In this document: positions 1 through 25,336 of the stretch, in pieces | Layout: each line of letters begins with the position of its first letter | Position numbering within the stretch: position 1 is the stretch's first letter | Assembly (NCBI GenBank): GCA_037447655.1 | Contig: JBBHKE010003208.1 | Span: forward strand, 126,001-190,000 | Direction of reading: 5' to 3' | Length of the DNA: 64,000 nt | Source: Zygnema cylindricum | Lineage: Eukaryota; Streptophyta; Zygnematophyceae; Zygnematales; Zygnemataceae | Made by a program: the position numbers and the translations under genes | Notes under the pieces: generated by a model | Seen by the model: only the letters and a program-made list of their open reading frames with translations | The model's database searches: none | Told to the model about the DNA's origin: nothing

Positions 1-99
1 GTCATGTTGGAGGAGGTTAAAAAAATAATACAGGTGAATGAAGTAACATTAAGTACGGCATTGGGCAGGTTGCAAGATCGCCAATTCGTGAACAAATAG
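1..99 (+). CDS. possible last exon of a gene entering from the left (unrecognised)
   Basis: An open frame runs from the window edge to a TAG at 97-99 and reads as an amphipathic helical stretch (VMLEEVKKIIQ, then ALGRLQDRQFVNK). It is followed by about 500 bases of very AT-rich DNA that could be 3' UTR. It is short and has no recognised domain. A GT inside it (after codon 11, CAG|GTGAAT) could instead be a splice donor. Codon usage is more balanced than in the surrounding DNA, which is the main reason for listing it. It could be a chance frame. Confidence 0.22.
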   Translation, partial: VMLEEVKKIIQVNEVTLSTALGRLQDRQFVNK

Positions 100-1200
100 A
101 GTTGTGCGACATATCAAGGAGATTAGTGACTGAAAACAAAAAAAACTAAATTGTAGCTTGCGGGACTTTTTGGCACTTGTTGTTTTTTTCAGCTTTTGAA
201 ACTTTGTAGAAACACATAATGTTTATTTAAGCTGATTTTTTTAGAAATTCAAACTTGCGTAATGAGTTTGCTTATGGTTTTGTTATTTCCCATGATATGT
301 TTATGCTTTATTTGTTTTTTTCTTTTATGTAGTAGGAACCCTAAAACCGCATAAGTTGTTTTTTTATGTGATAAAAAAAACATGTAACCTTTAATGTTGT
401 CGAATTTAATGTTTTTTGTAACCTATTTCACAAAATGTTCATTTTAATTAGTATTTTCAAAAAAAAAAAATCAATATTTGCCGCCTAATGTGTTTTCATC
501 ATTAAGTTGGATACGTGTACACACACACTAATTCTATATGTTTATGATTTTATTTTCATTATTTTTATCAACAATTACGTTAGGTTAAAAAGTTTTAGTT
601 AAGGTTTTTTTGGTTTATATAACAAACTATAACTTAACACAAACCAAATATAGTTTATCTATCATGGTCGGTTCAAAATATAGTCGTTGTTTTTATGTTT
701 TTTGGTTTTTTTGTTTTTTTGTGTCGTTGTCCCGTGTGTTTTTTTTTTTTTTTTTTTCTGCTTGTGTTCACTGCTTGGGCGACTGTGGAGCTACTTTGGT
801 GTGGAATGCTCACAGGATGTCGGGCGCACAGGGAGGGCGAAAGTTGGGAAACTACCACCAGCATGACCCCCACCAAGATGTCCACACTCCACGATGAGAG
901 ACCAAAGGGCAAAGGATACACGAGGCTGATGGCATGAAGAAGGAATTTCCAGGAAAAAGGAAGTGCCCACAACGGGAAAAAGAAAATGATGACGGTAGAG
1001 TACTCGGATGGAAAGGCCAGTGGCGAATTGGAAAGGAAAAGGACACAAAACTGAAAAGTAGAAAGATCGCTGAATTTAAATGGAACGAGACAAGGAATAT
1101 TAGGCGTTCACATGGATGTAAAGTTTTTTCTTTCGTATAAAATTACGAAAAAAGTGCAAGATCACGGCGTAGAGACGGTGAAAGTGAGTGGCGTTGACAA
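100..1200. other. AT-rich non-coding DNA
   Basis: Long T and A runs (for example a T run near 739-758) and short unrelated frames on both strands. I see no exon with matching splice sites and no recognisable RNA. Confidence 0.5.
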
Positions 1201-1349
1201 GTGAAAGCACACTCAGATTTGGTTCCTAGTAATAATACGAGGGGAAAAGAAAGAGAGTAAAAGAGTCTCCGATTGACAATCCGACAAGTGTGCACGAAAA
1301 GATGTTTTAAAAGGCGAAAACACTTCAACACCAATAACGATCAGCGGTG
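1201..1349. mobile_element. MITE family B remnant (right part)
   Basis: The right end, ending GCGGTG and followed by TA at 1350-1351, matches the family B terminus. The interior (GACAATCCGACAAGTGTG, then AAGATGTTTTAAA) matches complete family B copies at 6,095-6,311 and 7,597-7,814. The left end is not clear, so the start given here is approximate. Confidence 0.5.
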
Positions 1350-1827
1350 TATATTCAGTACGAGAATAAAATCGCCGTCTCTGACAAAGTAACGGGAGAA
1401 GGAGATCTTGAGAGAAATAGAAGATAGGGCACTCAAAAGAGAGTGGTGTAAACCAATGCAAAGGAGGAAATGGAGGAAAGTAAAATGAGACGAGATTAAA
1501 AATAGGAAAACCAGCTTGTGGCAATAAGAAATTGTTTCTCAAAAACCGCCATTGGACAGGATTTGGTTCGTGACATGGCGCAAAGCGAGGTTGCACAAGA
1601 AGAAAATTCACAAGTCTAAGTACACCGTGAATCGCTATTAGTGTTGATATTTTTTAAGTCTCTTAAAACATTTTTTTCTGGTAAGGATCGCTAAAGTGCT
1701 CAAAGAGATGAAGCAATCTGGTTCAGTTTGTTTTATATTTTGTTGTGTTGCAGTTTCAGTCGTTGTGACGTTTTGTTTCAGTTGCCGTTGGACTAGTTTA
1801 GGTTTGGTTGAAGTTGTCGTAACGTTA

Positions 1828-2295
1828 CACCGTGAATCGCTATTAGCGTAATAAAAAATATAGCGTAATGAAACAATTAGCGTACTTTACGGTAAATTGT
1901 GTTTTTTCGGGTACACCATGATACTAATTTATCATGTACTCTAATTTGTTAACTGCTTTGTAAAAAATTTCGGCACATAATATGTCCATACTAAAACATG
2001 TATATGTACGAAATTGTTCAAATCGTACGCCGTCGCGTTTTTTTGACATCTGCGTATCCCGGAAAATATTTATTTTCTGTACTTTTAAATTTAAAAGGTA
2101 CGAAATAGTACATATCTGACAGTCCGTACACCACACTATTTAAAAGGGCACTAAATTACAGTTATGAACCGCATTGAGCGGGGTACCTCAAATAACGTGC
2201 AAAAACATTTAGCGTACTTTATTCTATTTGAGAATTTGCCCCAAAAAAAGGGGTACCCCAATTAGCGTCATGTACGCTAATAGCGATTCACGGTG
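1828..2295. mobile_element. MITE family A, copy 1 (TA-flanked inverted-repeat element)
   Basis: The termini are near-perfect inverted repeats, CACCGTGAATCGCTATTAG at the left and its complement at the right. TA dinucleotides flank both ends (1826-1827 and 2296-2297), the expected target duplication for Tc1/mariner-type elements. It is 468 bp with no coding capacity. The sub-terminal motif TTAGCGTA occurs several times in the interior. A second copy lies at 13,005-13,494 and the right third of this family is fused to another family at 42,281-42,848. Confidence 0.85.
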
Positions 2296-2299
2296 TAGT

Positions 2300-3600
2300 T
2301 TGTGTCGGTTACAATTACATCGTGGGTGTTATTTGTTCCTGTACGGCAGGTAAGTAATTTAGTGCGTAAGACTTATATTGTCGTGTTCGTTTTAGAGTGC
2401 GCCATTCTGTTTCGGCGCTTGAATGTCTTGTTAGGCGCACGACCGCATGTGGACTTCGGCGCCCTTGTGTTTGTCTTCAGTTGTCGTTGGTTAGTGGTTG
2501 TTAGTGGTCGGTCATAGGAAGGTATATTAGTCAGTGTTTCAATCAGTTTTGTATGCAGTCTGTAGGAGATGCATCATGTTTCTGAAGGAGAGACACATCA
2601 CATCAGAATGTAGGGAGAGAAGAAGAGTGATGTGGAGAAAGACAAGTTTCCCGTGCAATCATAGTAAAAGAAAAAAAGAACAAGAAATACCAAGTACAGA
2701 AATAACAAATACCTAGCAGGCAAAAAAAAAATACAGTTCAACACTTCCAAAACATTTTAAACAAACCACAAAAAAACACTCTTCCAGACACAGAATTGGT
2801 AAGAAACCTCATGAAGTACGACCAATCAAAAATTTAAAAAAATAGAAAGAAAAGGGAAAAATAAAACTATGAGGGTGTGTTGTAATCCTACTTTCTAAAT
2901 AACATCCTTATAAATATAAAATGATATCTACTATAGCATTATAAATAAAGGGTCCAAATCTTCGTTTCCCACATGATATCATTATTATAAATGACACAAG
3001 TAGCGAAAACAACATATTACCCAAGGAGAAAATAAAATACAAGATAAAATAAAAGATAAAATAAAAGACCAACTATACTACTACTAGAATAAAAAAAAAC
3101 AAAGAGAACTGCGAGGTAGAGATACTTTTTGTTTTCTTTTTTTTTAGAATGTTTTTGAATTTAAACGTATAAATTTATAATTGTACATACTAAGAAAGAT
3201 CAAATTTCAAACTATCTCCCAAAAAAGTGGATTCCACCCCCTCTTAAAAAAAAAAATTTAAAAAAAATGGCTCCAAATAGGAGAAAAAACTTCTCTCAAA
3301 AAAAATTACTTCCGACGATGACTAAAACTTTGCCATAATTTCACAATCTTTTTCGACCACTGGATTCAAATAACATATTAATATTTGTACCACTTTTACC
3401 CTTTTATTTTCCAAAAAACCCAATCAAAGATTTATGTTTTCTTTAGTTTTCGTGGTACAAAATATGTTCGTTTTCAACCATGTGTACTTTGAACTAGTAC
3501 ATTTACTCTTTGAGTTTTTTTGTACTTCGAAGAGAAATACTTCCTTATTTCAAAGAAAAGACTCGCTTTTTTCTTTGAAGATAACCATTTTTTTTATTTT
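2300..3600. other. AT-rich DNA, no supported feature
   Basis: Long A and T tracts and only short frames. This would be downstream of the minus-strand gene that ends at 3,612, so part of it is probably that gene's 3' UTR and flank. Confidence 0.45.
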
Positions 3601-3611
3601 TATTTTTATTT

Positions 3612-17097
<13,486 letters not shown>

Positions 17098-17299
17098 TTT
17101 GTTTTTTTTTTTTTTAATTTGTTGAGGATTTACAAGTTTTCCTGTTTGGAAGAAAAAAGAATATTACGACAATAAGAAAACATTAGCGTCAAAAAAAAGA
17201 ATTGGAGGAATAAGATGAAACTATTTAAAAATACAGGAAATTTTTAAACGATAAGACTATTCAAAGAGTTTATAAAAGGAAATGATAAAATAATGCAAC

Positions 17300-17770
17300 A
17301 TTAAGACGTCAATGTTTCCAATCTCTGATGTACCATCATTAGTATCCCATGTCAAATGTCCAAAGCCTGAATTTAATGCCTAGGATTCGGTGTCCAGTGT
17401 CAGGATCTTTTGTTGAGATATCCAATGTTTTATGTCTACTGTATAATTTGCAAATGCAAATGTCCAATGCTCAATATCCAATTTCGAGTTTCTAATAGTT
17501 CAATAATTATAGTTTAATGTCCAATGCCTAATTACTAATGCCAATTCCGATGTCTAATATTTTATGTCCAATGTCCAATCCCAAATGTTCGATGTCAATA
17601 TCAATGTGCAAGGTCCAACATCCAATGTCCAGTTTTCAATGTCCAAATTCCGATGTTCAATGTTTAATGTCTACTCTCCAAGTCAATGCCATATATCTAA
17701 TGTCCAATGTCCAAATTCCAATGTCTAATGTCTAATGTTTAATGTCTGACATTTAACATCCAATGCCTCC
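17300..17770. repeat. degenerate minisatellite of about 7-14 bp units
   Basis: Dozens of imperfect copies of an AATGTCCA-type unit, often as TGTCCAATGTC. The array lies 200 bp upstream of the start codon of the minus-strand coiled-coil gene, where its promoter would be expected. The frames over it (MSNVQ-like) are low complexity and not a gene. Confidence 0.75.
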
Positions 17771-17859
17771 CATACGACTGTCTCGAGTCTAATTTCCCAT
17801 TGAAAGTGGCCAATGGAAGGGAGAAATGTCAACATGCCGAATTCCAATGTCTAAGGCGG

Positions 17860-17985
17860 TCAAAAGAGAGAGAGGGCAGGAGGGAGAGAGCGAGAGAGAG
17901 AGAGGGCAAGAGAGAGGGAGAGAGAGAAGGAGAGAGAAAGAGAGAAAGAGAGGGGGAGAGGAAGAGAGAGAAAGAGAGAAAAAAG
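17860..17985. repeat. purine-rich GA tract
   Basis: A GA-rich simple-sequence stretch with interruptions, upstream of the minisatellite. Confidence 0.85.
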
Positions 17986-17999
17986 GAATGTCTATAAAC

Positions 18000-19170
18000 C
18001 ACAATAGTTACCATCCATGATGTAAGAAAAAAAAAACATCTTTACAAAAATTAAGAATGTTAAAATATAAAGTTCTCTTTTTCTTTCTTAAAACAGAATG
18101 ATGTTAACAATAGTGAAAAAAAAGAAAAGGAGTACCTTTTTTTTTGCGCAGAAGAGAAAACTTTCAATCACATTTAGTTGTCAAGCTCGATTTTTTTTTT
18201 TGTTATTTGTTTTTTCCGGTATAAATAAATAAGGAAAAAAAGGTGACACAAATGACTGCGATCAGATTAAACTAAAAATCATCATTCATTTTTTTCTCAA
18301 AAATTATAATAAATTTATGATCTTCCAGTGGCTCTCTAAGAAAAAAGGAGAAAAAAAAGTAAAAAATGTAAGAAACGTTATATGCGTAAATTAAAACAGG
18401 CACTTTTAACCTTTTCTTTCAATTTTTCAGTGACAAATTAGTTTGAAATTCAAAAAATTGTAAAATTAGAAAATAAAAGATCGAGAGCTAAGGATCTTTT
18501 AATCTTCCGATTACAAGTTGTGACCCCACTGGGGCATTTGATTTTTTACGGGCAGAGATAAAAATATTCTACGTCTGCCCGAAACGTTTTCCACGCTGGC
18601 AATAGTTTACCGTACGGCGACAAAAACGACTTCCTCGAAAAATTCCAAAAGAAGAAATAGGAAATTACAAATCGTCAGATCGTACGGAAGGATTTACAAA
18701 CAGTACGTCCAGAATTACGGAAATAGTTCGTCCAAAATTTAGCTGAACTGACAATTTGAACATCCGTACATCCAGTACAAATAAACAATCTCCGTTACTT
18801 GCCATCCGGTCGTCGATTACACGTGTGAGATATAAATCCTGCCACGTGACAGGAAACCTGCTCGTTTATGAAACCAAATTAAAAAACCATATAATTGAAG
18901 AGTACGACAAAACAATTCAGCTGTCAGTCTGTAATTTTTTGTCGCAAAAATGCAAAATTTCAAAATTGGGTATAGAAATCGTACAAGTCTTCAAACTTCT
19001 GACAGTTGGCAACAAATTTTACTGTAGAAAATTACAGTCTTACCGACATTTTGTTTCGGCATTTCAAAACACGTGTCGTCATGTGTACGGAAAATGCATC
19101 ACGGAAATACAAAACGTTTTTAATTCTGGAAAGTGGGAATCGCATATTGCTTACCTACAATTCAACAACT
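18000..19170. other. non-coding DNA without a supported feature
   Basis: AT-rich first half. The second half (from about 18,590) has the GTAC/CGTAC-rich composition seen in the transposon-derived segments that follow. A 148-residue frame at 18,756-19,202 has no recognisable motif. Confidence 0.4.
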
Positions 19171-19177
19171 ACAGTAC

Positions 19178-19201
19178 TGTACTGTACAGTACAGTACAGT
19201 A
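19178..19201. repeat. GTAC-repeat palindrome
   Basis: A 24-bp perfect palindrome built of GTACT/AGTAC units at the left edge of repeated segment SR1. The equivalent edge of the other SR1 copy carries the 60-bp MITE at 38,029-38,088 instead. Confidence 0.7.
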
Positions 19202-20023
19202 GCCGTAATTGGTACCATGTTTTGACGCCATTTTTTTGTCATGCGTAACAAGCATAGAACATATGTATTGCGCCAACGGCCAAAAGTTTAAATTTGACGA
19301 CGCACGTGTGCGTCCATAAATTTTTCCTCCTGTCTGCTGTCTGGTTTTGCTCATTTTCAAAAACAACAAAAACGAAGAGTGTCACGCCCAGGATTCCTAA
19401 TCATGTAAAGACCGTCGATCGCACGTGTACCTCGGATCGTGCGAAACGTGGCTGCCGTAGAAGCTAGCCAGATTCAGAATAAGGTACGGAATGAAAAATA
19501 CGATAAAAAACCAGAATGCGTCGAGCCAAGTCAGCCATTGGCTTCAAGAATTCCAGCAAACAGAATTTATAATCCAAACGTTTGCCATTTTTTTACCGCC
19601 GAAACAAAGTAAAACAAAAAAAATCGGAGATTTTAGAGTCGGCGAATGTACAATTGTAAAATCAGGTACGGTGGACATCTATATAGTCGTCCGTACAAAA
19701 TCATTAAACGATGCGTCAAGAGTCACGGATGCCAAATTGCCAATGGCACGATGGCAAATTGTCACGCATTAAATGCGCTAGTACACGTCAGCGGATTCGC
19801 TGCCCGATAGAATTCTTGATTCCCACAATCTGGGGATTTAATTGAAAGCCTGTCAAATATGAAATATGTGTCGTTTAGCGGATTTTGAACATGAACACTG
19901 TGAATCGTGATTAGTGTAGAGAAACAAATGGTGTTAGTAACTCATTTTTGGGTTCAAGGGCCAAATGCCAACAAAACATTAACGATAATTTACAAATATG
20001 ACACTAATTTACAAATATGACAC
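19190..20023. repeat. repeated segment SR1, copy 1
   Basis: About 830 bp that reappears in the same orientation at 38,090-38,916 with only scattered differences. It ends in a degenerate CACCG-type MITE terminus (near 19,893) and the tandem phrase TTACAAATATGACACTAA. Small frames in it are not recognisable. Confidence 0.8.
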
Positions 20024-20176
20024 TAAGGGTGAAGTTCCATCAGGCGAAAAGTGGCGTAGTTTACAGAAATCCGCGACCCTCCGTACCAGGTCGTACCACC
20101 TATTTTGTTTTTATAAGAAAAACTAAATTTCAGAAAATCTTGCCGATACTCTCCGAAGGTCTTGGAGGTAACACTA

Positions 20177-20375
20177 CACCGCGAATCGTTATTAGCGTTG
20201 ATAAATTATTAGTGCACAGAAAAAATTAGCGTCATTTATTCTAATTTAGTACCGGGAGACGTGGCAGGTTATGGTCCACGTCCTTAAATAGTGTAGTTTA
20301 TTCCATTTAAGGTATTAATGTCAAAATTTTGGGGCGCCGATATAGAGTTCATAACGCTAATAACGATTCGTGGTG
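20177..20375. mobile_element. MITE family E
   Basis: 199 bp with termini CACCGCGAATCGTTATTAG and CTAATAACGATTCGTGGTG and TA flanks. The homologous site near 25,497 lacks it, so it is a genuine insertion. Confidence 0.85.
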
Positions 20376-20432
20376 TAGCCGTCGGATGTTCATCTGCGAA
20401 GAGTTCGCTTCATTTTATTCTGTAACTGTCAA

Positions 20433-20453
20433 CCCACCTCGAGGAGGTGGGTT
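20433..20453. repeat. short hairpin with 9-bp stem
   Basis: ACCCACCTC, a GAG loop, then GAGGTGGGT. The homologous copy at 25,554-25,575 has a 10-bp stem with a GAC loop. Confidence 0.8.
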
Positions 20454-20696
20454 GGCAGGTACAGAGAAAAAAACAGTGACACGCTGGACGATTGTGCTAC
20501 GTGTCATGATGGAAAACCAACGAAAAATATTAAGATTTGCACATGACACGCGGTTTCCAAAAGACAACCGAAAATAAAAACGAAATTTCGTAACATTGCC
20601 TCGTCATGCTATTTTCGGTAACTTTTGTTTGTCACACTATTTCTCTCTAAAGCACTTTCGTTACGTTCGAAAAATAAAACCCTAAAAAATGAGCTA

Positions 20697-21174
20697 CACC
20701 GCGCATCGTAATTAGAGTAATGAAAAATTTAGAGTAAAAAAAGAGAACAAAATAATTAGAGTAATTTACTCTAATTTATGTGATAGAACTGTTTCAGAAA
20801 GGAATTTACTCTAATTTATGCGGTGTACTCTAATTTGGCAAGCTAATATCCTCTACTGTAAATAAGGTATTTGTACAGAATCTGACAAAACGTAAAGTTT
20901 ATCGTCACTATGACGGTTGCACTACGCGGTTTGTTAAAACGTCGCTGATATTCCCTTTGTAAATCTCATTATTTGTTTTTACTTTGAAGCACAATTTTGC
21001 ACGGTCGACGTCGTCCGTACTCCACACTATTAAAAAACGAGCATATATTAGAATTAAAACGCTAATTAAACTCCACCTTAAATAGTATAATGAAAAATTA
21101 GAATCATTTACTCTATTTCATGGATAAGTCATTTCAGGCGACGAATTAGATAATTTACTCTAATGCGATTCGCG
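20697..21174. mobile_element. MITE family C, inverted copy with a damaged end
   Basis: Matches family C in reverse orientation (478 bp). The left terminus is complete and TA-flanked. The right terminus has lost GGTG, so it reads ATTCGCG followed by TA. The homologous site near 25,817 is empty (GAGCTAGCG). Confidence 0.8.
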
Positions 21175-21504
21175 TAGCATAAAGACTAGCCTGCAAAATG
21201 TATAAAAAGTTTTGTCGTATGTTTACTTCGTACGCAGGTACATGTTAGCAAGTCAAGATTTGAAGTTAAGTTTGTCGGTGCTAAAAATCTGAAAGATATA
21301 CGGATCGTAGCTTGCGTGGCGCCAGTCAATTTAGAACACGTGGCTTACAGACTCTACGTGATGGGACTTCGACTCAATCGACCCGGTCTGCGTATGATGG
21401 AACTTCACCCTAAGGGTGAAAAGGGTGAAGTTCTATCATACATTTTGTAATTGTATGGCCAACATTACAGAATGCTACAATTTGAACGAAGTTCCATTGC
21501 GCAT

Positions 21505-21750
21505 TGAAAGCGCAAGATCAATTAAAAAGCACGATGGTAAACCATCTAAGTCCGAGGGGACATAAAACAGGTGGCACGACCTAAACTGAAAAACTACCAG
21601 CAGGGGAAGAAAATAACAGCATATCAAAAACAAAAAGAAAACAACAAGGAAAATAAAAGCACCCAAACTCAAAATGAAAAGCATGGCAATTGATAAAACA
21701 TAAACTACAACCCCAACCCCACACATTACGCATAGTCTGTAATGCACTTG
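21505..21750 (-). mobile_element. 5'-truncated LINE: 3' UTR fragment
   Basis: On the minus strand this matches the 3' end of the LINE at 56,100-56,345. Shared features include the phrase GGTGCTTTTATTTTCCTT, the hairpin GATGGTTTACCATC and the tail TTTTTAATT. Extreme 5' truncation is usual for target-primed insertion. No coding sequence is retained. Confidence 0.75.
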
Positions 21751-22426
21751 TTAACAAAAGAGTGGTGCCACGTAACTCTGGATTGGATATTGCAAATAAG
21801 TCAATAATTTTCACACCGACCAAAAATCTTCATTTCCATACCCTGCACGTGCGTACCATGTCATCGTGCAACACAACTTTTGTACTATTTGCAAACGCCT
21901 TCTCAAGTACCACCTCGTTTTTTAGGGTTTCTATTTTTACGCGTGCAAATGAGCGCTGATAGAAATAGTGTGACGAATGGGCGTTTACAAAAATAGCGTG
22001 ACAAAAGTACGTTACGAGATTTGGTTTGTATTTTCTGTTGGATTTTTTAATGTGGATATCATCTGCAAATTTTTTTGATATCCGTTGGTTAGCAGCTTGA
22101 CACGTACGCTCATTATCCAGCGTGTCGCGGCTCAAAATTTCATGCAATTTGTGATGTAACTCGCGAGGTACATCACCAATTACAAAAACTTTCGAAGTGA
22201 ATGCTTCGCGAAAATCCATCCAACGGCCATTGTTAACTACTTGGTTTTTGGATAATATTTGCAAGATTCTTTGTAATGTTATTTTCCAGATAAAAACAAA
22301 CTAAGAGGTACGTCGTAGTACGAAGAGGTCTGAATTTCTATAAACAACCTCACTTTTCGTCTAATGGAACTTCACACTAATTAGTACTTACAAATATTAC
22401 ACTAATTTACAAATATGACACTAAAA

Positions 22427-23094
22427 GCGTTGTTCCATTAGGTGGTCTCAGTAAACGTCAAAAAATCGTTTACTAAAGTTATCGTTCCATTGTGTCAGGT
22501 CAGTAACCGACATTTTATTTGTTTGGCACACCCTCATTTGTTGACGTACTCTTCAAAGAATCTCTGACAACAAATTGTGACCACATATTTTGTACCAGTG
22601 AAGGTAAAAAGTGACTCGTACGACGTATTGAACAAAATCTGTACGGGCGGACAAAACTAAAGATTTATAAAAGTGTATGAAAATGTTAGAATGGATATTG
22701 GATGGCAACAAAAGCGTGAAACAATATCGCCCGTCAAAGATTCTCTTGCGGCTTTCGGTGGCCTCGCATACTCCTTGGCGGAAGGCACGTGTCATATGCA
22801 AAGTGTACCCTCCTGGTCGCGCGCTCTTCATGGATATTTGTTCACTTTTATAAGAGGCACGATGCTATTCGTTCATGCGCTAAAAATTGACCTACTCCGA
22901 TTCACTTGCTGCAAACTGAAAGTGTCAGAGGATGGCGTATTCGATTACGCATTCGACGGTCCACATTTACGCCCGCAAACGAGGAGAATCAAATCGGTCA
23001 TCCAGTAGGGTTGTATTTCCGACATTATAACTTTTTTTGGTTCGGCATTTTACGAAACATAACGCCATTTTTCCCCTAATGGAACCTTAGCCTA
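22427..23094. mobile_element. repeated element R2, copy 1
   Basis: Starts after TAA with a TTGTTCCATTAGG terminus and ends CCTAATGGAACC before TAA. It is about 670 bp and matches 26,890-27,555 and 39,709-40,394. The outermost bases of the two ends no longer match, but the inner part does. It is probably related to the GGGT..TTCCAT PIF/Harbinger-like elements. Confidence 0.6.
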
Positions 23095-23708
23095 ATATGG
23101 ACATGCAATACCATATTGTAGCTGCTTCAGAGTGATAGCCTGTTCCCACCGGAAAAAAATCCACTTTCGCAACAAATCGGCGTTATAATAATATACGAAT
23201 TTTTAGCACCGACTTTTTTGTTTTTCGAAAATTTTCGGAAAACCGTACAAACTAACTTCCTCAAAATATTGGGGGGTATTGAAGTCGGGTTAAAGTAGTG
23301 TATTTCTTTGAAGTAGGCCAACGGTAACTCGAAAAATTAACGTAGCAAAAACAACATCCAAACGGCTATTTCGTTGTTTTTTTTCGCGCGAAAAAATTGT
23401 TTAACTTTGAACCACCGTCGTCGTCCTTCGAACATTAGTAACTTTGAAAAATTGTAGGTTTGTTTTCGCGCCTATGTTTTATGACGTTGAAGCGTGTGAC
23501 GTGTCACATGACACCTTTAATCAGAGTTACGTGCCGACATTTTCTGTGAACAAGACCCGTTTTCCGATGAGTTCTCAAAAAATCAACAGGGCAAAAAGTT
23601 ACGAATGCTCCGGTGGGAACAGACTATGAGTGAGTTTTGACACACCACTTCAGTTTTATTATGGAATGGAACATTTCGTACATTTCATTAACTAATAATA
23701 TCCCAAAC
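23095..23708. repeat. repeated flank of R2, copy 1
   Basis: About 610 bp shared with 27,556-28,168 and 40,395-41,003, always between R2 and a family B MITE. The three sites are therefore copies of one larger composite unit. No recognisable gene. Confidence 0.6.
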
Positions 23709-23710
23709 TA

Positions 23711-23905
23711 AACCGCTAACAGTTGTGTTAAAGCTTGTTTTGCCACTTCAAACATATTTTCTATGTGCACACTTGTCGGATTGTCAATCAGAAACCGCCA
23801 AATAGAATGGTGAGAATCTTGCCTTTCACAAGCAGCAATTGGTTTGACAATCCGACAACTGTGCAAAGAAAAAATGTTTTATAACACCAATAACTATTAG
23901 CGATG
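23711..23905. mobile_element. MITE family B, copy without LTR element (empty site)
   Basis: Complete family B body with decayed termini and TA flanks. It contains the uninterrupted sequence TTGTTTTGCCACTTC at the point where the copia element sits in the equivalent MITE at 28,169/34,740. Confidence 0.75.
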
Positions 23906-23914
23906 TAGCATGTA

Positions 23915-24415
23915 CACCGCGAATCGTAATTAGAGTAAATTACTCTAATTCGGTCGCTCAAAATTTCGACTCTATCACATGAAATAAAGTAAATGATTCT
24001 AATTTTGTCATTATTCTATTTAAGGTAAAGTTTAATTAGCGTTTTTAATTTTAATATAGGCTCGTTTTAAATAGTGTGGAGTACGGACGGTGTCAGACCG
24101 TGCAAAACTGTACTTTATTAAGTACAAAAGTACAAATAATGATTTAATACAAGCTGTTATCATGTAACTGCGTTTTAATCAACCGTGTAGTGTAAACGTC
24201 ATAGTGACGATAAACTGTAAGTTTTGCCAAATTCTGTACGAATACTTTATTTACAGCCGAGGATATTAGCGTGCTAAATTAGAGTACTTAAATAAATTAG
24301 AGTAAACTTCATAGTTGAAAAAACTCTATCACATCAATTTGCGTTAATTACTCTATTTTTTGTTTCTAGTTTTTGTACTCTAATTTTTTTATTACTCTAA
24401 TTACGATTCGCGGTG
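23915..24415. mobile_element. MITE family C, copy 3
   Basis: 501 bp, same orientation as the copy at 13,879-14,378, with full CACCGCGAATCG termini and TA flanks (23913-23914 and 24416-24417). It lies only nine bases from the MITE B before it. Confidence 0.85.
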
Positions 24416-24438
24416 TACTGTAATTGTAGTGTATATAA

Positions 24439-25336
24439 TAGTGTTGTGTATCGGTATAGTAACTATCGCAATAACACCGATACCGATGGTTATCGGTTAT
24501 CGAATTGTCAGAGGTCCCAATCTATCGGTCAGAGAATAAAAAAACCCTTACTTAGGCACACGGAGACGCACCCTAAAGGGTGCGTCTGTATGTGCCTAAG
24601 TAACATACTGAATTATTTTATTGATTTTATATAGCGTGGCATGCCACGTATAAAAACCTGTTATGTTACAGTTTAACTGCAGTTTATTACGGTAAACGCT
24701 GCGCATAAACGTTGGCTGGTTAACTGAACAAATATTTTACGGCGACGTACGGGAATTTACTAAAAAACTGGTGAACATGGAACTGGAAAAGGACGGCGGA
24801 CACAAAAGTACAACGGACGCAAAATAACATTCTGCGCGCCGCCGGAATCGAACGGACGACTTGGAATGAGAAAACACGAACGGACGGGCCAGCGTGAGCG
24901 CCGGCATCCCGGAATGGCTCTTTTGGCAGCTTTTGCCAAAAAAGCCGACTGATTGACACGTGGCAGGTCCTTAGTGGATTTCAAGGAATTATGGGACAAA
25001 GCCATGGCGTCGGATGTGAAAGGTACATCGTTTTTACTGGATCCGTATCAAAATCGTACAGATTTCATGGCGGCTACAGTACTTTCTATGCTTGTACACG
25101 TCCGGAGAATATGACGTACAGTTGAGTGTACATACCGTACATTTATCTGTACGGTCCGTACAGATATCGCCGATAATTATCGTTATCCGCATTATCGCCG
25201 ATAAGTACCCGATATTATCGGCTACTTATCGGCGATAAGACCGATGTCGATATATCGTACCAATATATCGATTATCGGATACCCGAAAAAAGGCCCATAT
25301 CGGTTATCGGCAAATCCTTACCGATACACAACACTA
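24439..25336. mobile_element. hAT-like element, second family member
   Basis: The termini TAGTGTTGTGTATCGGTA and TACCGATACACAACACTA are exact inverted repeats. The sub-terminal DNA is full of CGATA/TATCG motifs, as in the element at 6,421-7,254. No matching 8-bp flank is visible, so one side may be recombined. The interior carries a long hairpin (24,550-24,602). The left end of a third copy lies at 34,753. Confidence 0.7.
24550..24602. repeat. long two-stem hairpin
   Basis: Outer arms CTTAGGCACA/TGTGCCTAAG and inner arms AGACGCACCCT/AGGGTGCGTCT, separated by three unpaired bases on each side and a two-base loop. Confidence 0.85.

Larger units (their letters stand above)
20027..21410. mobile_element. 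PIF/Harbinger-like element, copy 1, with two MITEs inside
   Basis: The termini GGGTGAAGTTCCATCA and TGATGGAACTTCACCC are exact inverted repeats flanked by TAA on both sides (20024-20026 and 21411-21413). The element is related along most of its length to 25,352-26,886. Relative to that copy it carries MITE E at 20,177 and a family C MITE at 20,697. There is no transposase frame. Confidence 0.75.

Noticed and set aside
21830-22264. 144-residue minus-strand frame (MQILSKNQVVNNGRW)
   Set aside because: No recognisable domain and it lies between transposon ends; too weak to call a gene.
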